Positions 1-5,571 of a stretch of 5,571 nt of DNA are shown here, one piece after another. Numbering within the stretch: position 1 is the stretch's first letter; every line of letters begins with the position of its first letter. The translations under genes and the position numbers were made by a program. This stretch comes from an uncultured Pirellula sp. Lineage in GTDB: Bacteria > Planctomycetota > Planctomycetia > Pirellulales > Pirellulaceae. The DNA lies in the NCBI GenBank assembly GCA_903892365.1, contig CAITIF010000027.1, positions 1 to 5,571 of the forward strand, in the 5' to 3' direction. Below the pieces are notes generated by a model, which worked only from the letters and a program-made list of their open reading frames with translations, made no database searches and was not told where the DNA came from.

Positions 1-1307
1 CCATATTCTACACCGCCTCGGATTCCACCTCCTGCCATCCACATGGTAAAGCATTTGGGATGATGGTCGCGCCCGTAGTTGTCCTTGGTGAGTCCGCCTT
101 GGCAATAGACCGTTCGTCCAAATTCGCCTCCCCAAACGACAAGTGTAGAATCGAGCAGGCCCTTTTGCTTGAGATCTTGAATCAGGGCGCTGCAAGCTTG
201 GTCGACGTCACGGCATTGGGCTGGCAGATCGTTGGCAATGTTCCCGTGTTGGTCCCATCCGCGATGCAGAATTTGGACGACTCGGACGCCCCGTTCCACC
301 ATCCTTCGGGCTAAGATCGCGCTCGCTGCGAATGTACCGGGGACACTGGCTTCTGGGCCGTACATTTCCAGAACGTTGTTTGGCTCTTCGGTCAAGCTCA
401 CGAGTTCCGGAACGCTGGTTTGCATCCGAAATGCCATTTCGTACTGGGCAATTCTGGTTTGGATTTCTGGGTCGTGAAGTTGGGCGAAGCGTTCCTGATT
501 CATTTTATCCAGAGCGTCCAACATGGCTCGTCGATCGGCCGAGGACACACCGTCGGGGTTCGGAAGATACAGCACGGGATCGCCCCCAGTTCGAAGCGCC
601 ACGCCGGCATATCGTGTGGGTAGGTAGCCGCTGGACCACATTCGAGTAAACAATGCTTGGGCGGGAGCCTTGGCTGACCAGGTGGGGGTCATGACGACGA
701 AGGCCGGAAGGTTATCGCTTTCGCTACCCAAGCCATATGCCAACCAAGAACCTAAACTTGCTTTACCAGGCACCTCGTTTCCTGTCATGACGAAGGTGCA
801 TGCAGGATCATGGTTGATGGCGTTCGTGTGAACCGACTTGATGACAGCAAGTTCGTCAACAACTTTCGCAGTTTGCGGTAAAAGTTCGCTAACCCAACGG
901 CCACACGATCCGTGCTGGTTGAATTGAAACTTACTTGGAGCGACCGGAAGTCTGGCTTGCCCGCTGGTCATGGTGGTGATCCGCTGGCCTTGGCGGATGG
1001 AGTCGGGAAGATCCTTGTCGAACTGGTCCTTCAAGCTTGCCTTGTAATCCCATGTATCGATCTGGGACGGGCCGCCATTCATATGCAGATAGATAATGGA
1101 CTTCGCTTTGGGGGCGAAATGCGGAAGTCCAGGCAACGGTGGATGAACTCGCACCGAGGATGCGTTGGCCTTCGCTAAAGCGGATCCAGCAGAACCAAAG
1201 CTACCCGCCAAGGACGCCAATGCGACTCCACCCATTCGGATTCCGGAGTTTCCGAAAAACTGGCGGCGCGTCTGTAACAATTGGTGTTCGAAAAACGGGT
1301 CGCGCAC
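1..1307 (-). CDS. DUF1501 family protein with Tat-like leader, 3' end cut by window edge
   Basis: The frame stays open for 435 codons from a GTG at 1307 to the left edge; the C-terminus lies outside (family members usually have several dozen more residues). Residues 1-19 read [19 protein letters not shown], with twin arginines R14-R15 followed by an Ala/Gly/Leu-rich stretch to about residue 45: a Tat-type signal, so export in folded form is inferred. Family-like motifs follow: [13 protein letters not shown] (75-87), NHDPA (165-169), GWDQHG (350-355), WGGEFGRT (392-399) and GRDHHP (412-417). The His/Asp/Glu residues in these resemble the metal-binding sites of the alkaline phosphatase/sulfatase-like fold to which DUF1501 is related; substrate and reaction are unknown. 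Start choice: no in-frame ATG lies between the stop at 1365-1367 and the twin arginines. GTG 1307 keeps the typical [10 protein letters not shown] leader, with a weak GAG about six bases upstream; a TTG nine codons downstream is less likely. It is the last visible gene of the minus-strand group. Confidence 0.9.
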   Translation of the reverse strand, partial: MRDPFFEHQLLQTRRQFFGNSGIRMGGVALASLAGSFGSAGSALAKANASSVRVHPPLPGLPHFAPKAKSIIYLHMNGGPSQIDTWDYKASLKDQFDKDLPDSIRQGQRITTMTSGQARLPVAPSKFQFNQHGSCGRWVSELLPQTAKVVDELAVIKSVHTNAINHDPACTFVMTGNEVPGKASLGSWLAYGLGSESDNLPAFVVMTPTWSAKAPAQALFTRMWSSGYLPTRYAGVALRTGGDPVLYLPNPDGVSSADRRAMLDALDKMNQERFAQLHDPEIQTRIAQYEMAFRMQTSVPELVSLTEEPNNVLEMYGPEASVPGTFAASAILARRMVERGVRVVQILHRGWDQHGNIANDLPAQCRDVDQACSALIQDLKQKGLLDSTLVVWGGEFGRTVYCQGGLTKDNYGRDHHPKCFTMWMAGGGIRGGVEY

Positions 1308-1364
1308 GGAAATCTCGGTCGGGGAGGAGGGAAGAATTAGCTTGTCCGATGAATGTACCGAATG

Positions 1365-2054
1365 CTATTGAAAATGTTCGGCTTCCAGCTGGTAATAAAC
1401 ACCCTTGAGGCCTTCAATCGGTTTCAGATTCGGGGTCACATCCAAAACGCCTGCCATCGAAAACTGTCGAAATGATTTGGAGGCAAATTTGTCCGCCACC
1501 AACCGCACTTCGATCATGTGAGTCAGGGGTGGTTGCGTGCCGAAACAGCAAGTCCCAAGGTCAGGAACAAGCACAAAGGTCTTGGCTGAACTACTGGAGA
1601 TGGAAGTGGGATGGATGTAGCCTTTCAAGAAGACCTTTTTGCCATTGAGTGCAATTGCTTGTTCGGTCGGAACATCCGGGGCGCCTGTTGGGCTGGTCAG
1701 CCAGGAAAATTGGATACGTTCATAACCCTCTGGTACTTCCGTGTAATAGATGTAGGTATGTCGGATGGGAGCGGCCACGCACATCAAACCACCTAAAAAG
1801 AGCCCCAGGCTGGCCGGGACCTTGCCCATCAATTCGGTGGGATATTTTTGGAAAGAACGAAATGCCAACAGCGAGAAGATCAGGCCGCAAGCGGGAAGAA
1901 ACAGCAGCATGGGGCTCACCCAAGCCAGGAGCCCGAACAGCCCAAAAACAAGTCCCAAAACCGCCGCCCGGCTCATCGAGCGATAATCTAGTTCCGTTTC
2001 GTCTTGGACAATCGATTCCGAACCGATTTGGGATTCAAGAGTAACTTGTGTCAT
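1365..2054 (-). CDS. Membrane protein with DUF3299-like C-terminal domain
   Basis: This complete 229-residue protein starts at ATG 2054 and ends with TAG. An acidic, probably cytoplasmic N-terminus (1-28) is followed by hydrophobic helices at about 30-47, 49-65 and 80-97; the Gly/Leu/Pro-rich pattern resembles DUF4190-type small membrane domains. The remainder (about 105-229) looks extracytoplasmic and contains KKVFLKGYIHP (139-149), then FVLVPDLGTCCFGTQPP (160-176) and HMIEV (179-183). Together these match my recollection of the DUF3299 signature seen in planctomycete proteins (KGYxxP, then a CC[FY]GxQP loop, then HMxxV). C169-C170 are the obvious candidates for a metal site or redox role, but no function is established for the family. 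It lies 35 bases after the CPFC/HEAT-like gene and 57 before the DUF1501 gene on the same strand, suggesting co-transcription. The sequence before the start (AAGCGAA) is only a weak ribosome-binding site. Confidence 0.88.
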   Translation of the reverse strand: MTQVTLESQIGSESIVQDETELDYRSMSRAAVLGLVFGLFGLLAWVSPMLLFLPACGLIFSLLAFRSFQKYPTELMGKVPASLGLFLGGLMCVAAPIRHTYIYYTEVPEGYERIQFSWLTSPTGAPDVPTEQAIALNGKKVFLKGYIHPTSISSSSAKTFVLVPDLGTCCFGTQPPLTHMIEVRLVADKFASKSFRQFSMAGVLDVTPNLKPIEGLKGVYYQLEAEHFQ

Positions 2055-2089
2055 TTCGCTTTGTGGGGACGGTTAGAAGCTTACGGGGG

Positions 2090-3622
2090 CTATTTGCGAT
2101 ACACAGCCAGCGCGTATCGTAGGGATAAACTACCGCTGGTTGCCATGGTCCACATGACAAGCACCATGGTAATCGAAGACAACGACAATACGACCATTGG
2201 GAGCCACGGGTTCACCACTCCGGAAGACTCCAGCGCGGCACCATCGATCCATCCGTTATCGCAGACAACCATGGTCCCAGCTGAAAATCGGTTGTCGTCC
2301 GGTTGGCTGACGGTGGCAATAGGTGCGTCACCCAAATAAGCAATTCTCGTTTCGCGACGCAAGCGTTCCATCACAAGTGCTCGCTCTTTCTTTGGTTTGA
2401 CTGGAACGTAGGATGTTTCCCCTTTTTTGGCGGGAGCTGGGGTTGGGATAGGGAAGAAGGTTTTGGCGCGTTTCACAGCTGCCGGGTCGATTTCCTCCAG
2501 CTTTTTGAGCTTCTCTTGAGCTTCAGGCAATGGGCATGCCCTGACGTAATTGACGACGGGCATTCGAACCCAATTGTTTTCATCGGTCGCGTTTTCAAAG
2601 AGAGCACACAGCTTGTCCAGTTGCGACCAATCTCCCCAACGAGCCAGATCGGGAATGACCAAATCTGCCAAATCTGGTCGCTCGAGCAGGCTATGCATTG
2701 CTTTGGTGATCGATTCTTTTGGTATTGATACACCTTCAGTTCCAAGCACTCGAAGGGCGGTTACAGCGGAATAGATCTCCGCATACTGAGTCTTGTTGTT
2801 ACGAAAGAAACGCTCTTCGATCAGCGGTAAGCCGCTTTCGCCCCGCAGGGCCAGAAACGCGGCGATCAAGGCATCCAAACCTGCGCGATCGTCGGGGTTG
2901 CTGCTGGTGATCATGGTTTCGAATAGTTCAGCATCCTCGTCTTTGCCGCAGATACCGAGCATCGTGAAGTAAAGTCGTTTTCGGTCAGGCGATCGGGATG
3001 TGTCTTGAACCCAGGCCAATAGCTGTTCGCGATTCATACGATCCTTGAGCTTGACCACATCCGAGTAAGGGGCCAATGCAAATTCGTCGTAACAGTCACG
3101 AGCGAGCAAGGAATCGGGGTGCTCGAAATACTGCTGGTAGAAATCGAGCCGATCGACCGGGTCCTCCGGCAGCGACTTGATTTTGACAATGTACTCTTCC
3201 GCCTCTTCCGAAAGGGGCAATGGAGAGGACCATACCAATTCCTTGGGATCGACCCCCATCAGAAGAAATCGTTTGTTGGATTTGCCCGGCCCAAAGTAGG
3301 TTGCCTGGATCGCTTGGTCCGGCTTGAGCAAGGTATCGCCCGAGAGGATTTTGTTGATTTGGAAAGAGGCCAATCCATCGATGTCGGCTCGATCGTCGGA
3401 AATCAGCTTGCCGATCGCAACCACGTCCATGGTCTGGATTTCTTGCCGCAATGTTTGCGATGCCGCCGTGCAAAACGGGCAATATGCGTGTTCGGCACGT
3501 CCAACAGCCGCAAAGCTGGTCAGCAGGGCTGCGGCTGCAATGGCAGTCGATGGAAGACGCATCGCAGCGTTTCTTACTACATTCCGAACAATCGTTAATC
3601 CAGGCACAAATCGTTTCATCAT
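2090..3622 (-). CDS. Exported, C-terminally anchored CPFC / HEAT-like repeat protein
   Basis: From ATG 3622 this is 510 residues; no characterised homologue is recognised. Numbering from that start, a signal sequence spans about 21-43 (hydrophobic ...STAIAAAALL..., then GRA before EHAY). CPFC follows at 48-51. Residues about 65-150 (DVVAIGKL, SFQINKILSG, RFLLMG, EEAEEYI) have the alternating pattern of a small beta domain, possibly OB/NTR-like, which is an inference. Residues about 155-390 are mainly amphipathic helices in HEAT-like style. A Pro/Lys-rich linker lies at about 399-425, and one strong membrane helix at about 472-493 (PWLPMVVLSLSSITMVLVMW) is followed by a short tail. The expected topology is a large periplasmic part held in the membrane. 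CPFC lacks the His of a CxxCH haem site, so it is not a c-type cytochrome; a disulfide or metal site is possible. Other starts are TTG 3628, ATG 3619 and ATG 3562; the last would give a short classical signal peptide. The nearest Shine-Dalgarno-like element (GAGG) is about 11 bases before ATG 3622. It is first in the minus-strand group. Confidence 0.87.
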   Translation of the reverse strand: MMKRFVPGLTIVRNVVRNAAMRLPSTAIAAAALLTSFAAVGRAEHAYCPFCTAASQTLRQEIQTMDVVAIGKLISDDRADIDGLASFQINKILSGDTLLKPDQAIQATYFGPGKSNKRFLLMGVDPKELVWSSPLPLSEEAEEYIVKIKSLPEDPVDRLDFYQQYFEHPDSLLARDCYDEFALAPYSDVVKLKDRMNREQLLAWVQDTSRSPDRKRLYFTMLGICGKDEDAELFETMITSSNPDDRAGLDALIAAFLALRGESGLPLIEERFFRNNKTQYAEIYSAVTALRVLGTEGVSIPKESITKAMHSLLERPDLADLVIPDLARWGDWSQLDKLCALFENATDENNWVRMPVVNYVRACPLPEAQEKLKKLEEIDPAAVKRAKTFFPIPTPAPAKKGETSYVPVKPKKERALVMERLRRETRIAYLGDAPIATVSQPDDNRFSAGTMVVCDNGWIDGAALESSGVVNPWLPMVVLSLSSITMVLVMWTMATSGSLSLRYALAVYRK

Positions 3623-3837
3623 TATCAAACCAACCTCGAGAGAATTCCTAAAGTCTTCTCAGACATCACTCAGCCCCCTAATGTACGTCATTTCCCTGCC
3701 ACCGGACCAGTCTGCTGCAGAGATTTTTCCAGATCATTTGAGCCGACGTCCGTTATCACCGACTGTTAAAATACTGGGAATTGGCTACAGTTCGTGGTAT
3801 TCGAGTTTGTTGATTATTCTTCTAGTTGCTGGCAAAA
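3623..3837. promoter_or_regulatory. Divergent intergenic region between the minus-strand group and lipA
   Basis: This 215-base stretch separates two divergently read genes, so it should hold promoters for both directions. No convincing -35/-10 pair was found on either strand. The best single element is TAAAAT at 3767-3772 on the plus strand, a possible -10 for lipA, but the only TTGA-like hexamer nearby (3738-3743) is spaced about 23 bases away, too far for a sigma-70 site. No clear operator palindrome, riboswitch-like structure or terminator was seen. The call rests on gene arrangement, not on motifs. Confidence 0.4.
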
Positions 3838-4794
3838 ATGCAGTTACCCATCCTGAATGTCCTGTCACCCGACCTGCCTTCGGCCGCCTCGAGCGATGAC
3901 TCGGTTGAAAAAATGTCCTGTGGAAGTGCTGCTCCCACGTTCGAGCCTAGCCGGCGTCTACCTGCTTGGCTAAAGCGAGAAGTCCCCAAGGGGAATGCGA
4001 ACCACTTCACTTCCGGATTGCTTTCCGAGCTCAAACTGGAAACCGTTTGTGAAAATGCCAAGTGCCCCAACCGCATGGAGTGTTATTCGCAAAAAACCGC
4101 GACCTTCATGATCCTTGGCAACGTCTGCACTCGGCCCTGTGGATTCTGCGCGGTATCCCGTGGAAAGCCGGAAGCATTGGAGATGGATGAACCAGACCGC
4201 GTTGCAGAGGCGGCTCTTCGGCTTGGCCTGAAGCATGTTGTGATCACGTCGGTTACGCGAGATGACTTACCGGATGGTGGCGGCGAACATTTCTATCAAT
4301 GTGTAATCGCAGTTCGGCAGAAAACTGGGGCGGCAGTTGAAGTACTGACGCCGGACTTTATTCGGCACAAGCATGGATTGGATCGCGTGATTGATTCGGC
4401 TCCAGAAGTCTTCAATCACAACATGGAAACCGTCCCAAGACTGTACCGCAAAGTGCGCGGTCCCAAGAGCGAGTACCGATGGACTCTGGAACTGCTCAAG
4501 CATGTCAAGGATCGCAATCCAGCCATCAAAACGAAATCGGGTCTAATGCTGGGTCTAGGGGAAACACGAGATGAACTGCTCGAGTGCTTGGCCGACCTGC
4601 GCACGTACGATTGCGACTTCTTGACCCTCGGCCAATATCTGCAGCCCGGCCCCAAGTACTTACCGGTCGTTCGGTATGTTCCACCGGATGAATTCGAAGA
4701 ACTGCGGCTTATCGCAAAATCGATGGGCTTCAAGAAAGTTGCCTCAGGACCTTTCGTCCGAAGCTCCTACCACGCACGCGAAATGGCCGACTAA
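3838..4794 (+). CDS. lipA: Lipoyl synthase (radical SAM)
   Basis: LipA inserts two sulfur atoms into the octanoyl chain carried on lipoyl-dependent proteins (E2 subunits of 2-oxoacid dehydrogenases, glycine cleavage H protein), using S-adenosylmethionine; it acts in the cytoplasm. From ATG 3838 the product is 318 residues, normal for the family. The family cysteines are all present: the auxiliary cluster set in VCENAKCPNRMECYS (C71, C76, C82) and the radical SAM set CTRPCGFC (C97, C101, C104). Other matches are TSVTRDDLPDGGGEHF, VEVLTPDF, FNHNMETVPRLYRKVR, KSGLMLGLGE, LTLGQYLQP and the C-terminal VRSSYHA, whose serine supplies the last auxiliary cluster ligand. The conserved core begins at RRLPAWLKREVPKG (39-52), so the first 38 residues are a variable extension. 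Alternative starts are TTG 3826 (four codons earlier) and ATG 3913; no Shine-Dalgarno decides between them. No lipB or other lipoylation gene is visible in the window. Confidence 0.97.
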   Translation: MQLPILNVLSPDLPSAASSDDSVEKMSCGSAAPTFEPSRRLPAWLKREVPKGNANHFTSGLLSELKLETVCENAKCPNRMECYSQKTATFMILGNVCTRPCGFCAVSRGKPEALEMDEPDRVAEAALRLGLKHVVITSVTRDDLPDGGGEHFYQCVIAVRQKTGAAVEVLTPDFIRHKHGLDRVIDSAPEVFNHNMETVPRLYRKVRGPKSEYRWTLELLKHVKDRNPAIKTKSGLMLGLGETRDELLECLADLRTYDCDFLTLGQYLQPGPKYLPVVRYVPPDEFEELRLIAKSMGFKKVASGPFVRSSYHAREMAD

Positions 4795-4864
4795 CCGGTC
4801 GCGTCCTCTGGCGATGAGGAGTTTCCTGCCTCCAGTTTCCTACTGAACGAACGAAGACAAATCG

Positions 4865-5571
4865 ATGCTATCCCTGTCGATGCTTGGAAACTTGGTGAGT
4901 GTGGATACATCGGATGGCATCAAGCTCCATGGATTCTTGGCACGAGCCCAAAGTGCGAGCCCTCAAAGCGATGGACAGGTTTGGATCATCGTGCACGGCG
5001 TCAACGGGAACTACTACAGTTCGTCCCTGCTTGCCGAGATTTCAGAAGCTTTGCACCAAACGGGACAAAGCATCCTTTTGATCAACACGCGAGGGCACGA
5101 CATGGTCAGCTTCAATACGGGGGCTAATCCCTGTCGAGTTGGCTCCCAGATCGAAAGCCTTCAGTCTTGTCCGCTTGACTTTCAAGCTTGGTACAAATTT
5201 TGTCTGGAGCAAGGGTTACCGTATGTCTCCGTCGTTGGGCATAGCTTAGGAGCGTTAAAGTCTTGTCTTTGGGCCAAATCCTCCGAAGGCAAAATCGATC
5301 GGCTCGCACTGGTGTCACCCCCCAGGCTTAACACGAACTTGCTGCTTGCAGACCCCGTGCGAGGCCAAGTCTTTCGCGAACATCTTCAAGATGCCGTCGA
5401 GCTATGCGCTTCCGGATCGCCCGACCGAGTTATGAAAGTGCGGTTTCCATTACCGATGTGGATCTGCGCCTCGACTTATGTCGACAAGTACGGAAGCGGA
5501 GATGCCTATGACTACTTGCAACTGATGCAGCGGATTGAAGTACCTTGTTTGTGGACATTTGGCGAGCAGGA
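4865..5571 (+). CDS. Alpha/beta hydrolase, 3' end cut by window edge
   Basis: An open frame of 235 codons runs from ATG 4865 to the right edge. It begins MLSLSMLGNLVSVDTSDGIK; the strand pair VSVDTSDGIKLHGFLAR (11-27) is typical of the fold's start. WIIVHGVNGNYYSS (40-53) supplies the HG oxyanion-hole motif, ILLINTRGHD (70-79) is the usual strand with an RGHD turn, and VVGHSLGA (123-130) is the nucleophile elbow with catalytic serine S127. LALVSPP (147-153) is the next core strand, and PCLWTFGEQ at the edge fits the strand before the catalytic acid. The acid and the final histidine lie at or beyond the edge, so an intact triad cannot be confirmed. There is no signal peptide, so it is probably cytoplasmic. 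The substrate (ester, lipid or other) cannot be told from the sequence. ATG 4880 is an alternative start. The 70-base gap after lipA has no T-run terminator, so co-transcription is possible, though a functional link is not shown. Confidence 0.92.
   Translation, partial: MLSLSMLGNLVSVDTSDGIKLHGFLARAQSASPQSDGQVWIIVHGVNGNYYSSSLLAEISEALHQTGQSILLINTRGHDMVSFNTGANPCRVGSQIESLQSCPLDFQAWYKFCLEQGLPYVSVVGHSLGALKSCLWAKSSEGKIDRLALVSPPRLNTNLLLADPVRGQVFREHLQDAVELCASGSPDRVMKVRFPLPMWICASTYVDKYGSGDAYDYLQLMQRIEVPCLWTFGEQ

Noticed and set aside
1649..2044. 131-codon plus-strand frame opposite the DUF3299-like gene
   Set aside because: The translation is rich in Arg, Pro, Gly and Trp with no recognisable motif, and the opposite strand encodes a convincing membrane protein.
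2659..2676. Two tandem copies of CCAAATCTG
   Set aside because: They lie in frame inside the CPFC/HEAT-like gene and simply encode the helical DLADL stretch. Two nine-base copies are not a meaningful repeat array.
3470..3481. CPFC as a c-type cytochrome haem site
   Set aside because: The residue after the second cysteine is threonine, not the histidine required in CxxCH.
3738..3772. TTGAGC ... TAAAAT as a sigma-70 promoter for lipA
   Set aside because: The spacing of about 23 bases is too long for a normal promoter; only the -10-like element is noted, within the intergenic entry.
3119..3899. Long plus-strand open frames (159 and 191 codons) opposite the CPFC/HEAT-like gene
   Set aside because: They lie antisense to a gene with clear signal peptide, repeats and membrane helix. 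Their translations show no domain-like pattern, so they are shadows.
4795..4864. Possible terminator hairpin after lipA (AGGA-GTT-TCCT)
   Set aside because: The stem is only four base pairs and no T-run follows, so it does not support a terminator.

Overview
The window looks like chromosomal DNA from a planctomycete, probably of the Pirellula/Rhodopirellula type. The reasons are a DUF1501 protein with a Tat-like leader, a DUF3299-like protein with a CCFG motif fused to membrane helices, and a secreted HEAT-like protein with a CPFC motif just after its signal peptide. Base composition appears moderate (roughly half G+C by eye), and Shine-Dalgarno sequences are weak throughout, which also fits. 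The assignment is inferred from protein character, not from a database search.

Layout: positions 1-3622 are read on the minus strand as three closely spaced genes. In transcription order they are (a) a 510-residue exported, membrane-anchored protein with an N-terminal CPFC motif and alpha-helical repeats (3622 to 2090), (b) a 229-residue membrane protein with a DUF3299-like C-terminal domain (2054 to 1365), and (c) a DUF1501 protein that runs off the left edge (1307 to 1). The gaps are 35 and 57 bases with no visible terminator, so they probably form one operon of envelope or exported proteins. A divergent intergenic region of about 215 bases separates them from the plus-strand genes: lipA, encoding lipoyl synthase (3838-4794), and, 70 bases further on, an alpha/beta hydrolase cut by the right edge (4865-5571).

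Function: lipA is the only gene with a firm biochemical role (insertion of sulfur into octanoyl groups to make lipoyl cofactors). The minus-strand group has no established function. The sequence supports only that all three products are exported or membrane-bound and probably co-expressed. No RNA genes, mobile elements, CRISPR arrays or large repeats were seen. No intergenic stretch exceeds 300 bases.
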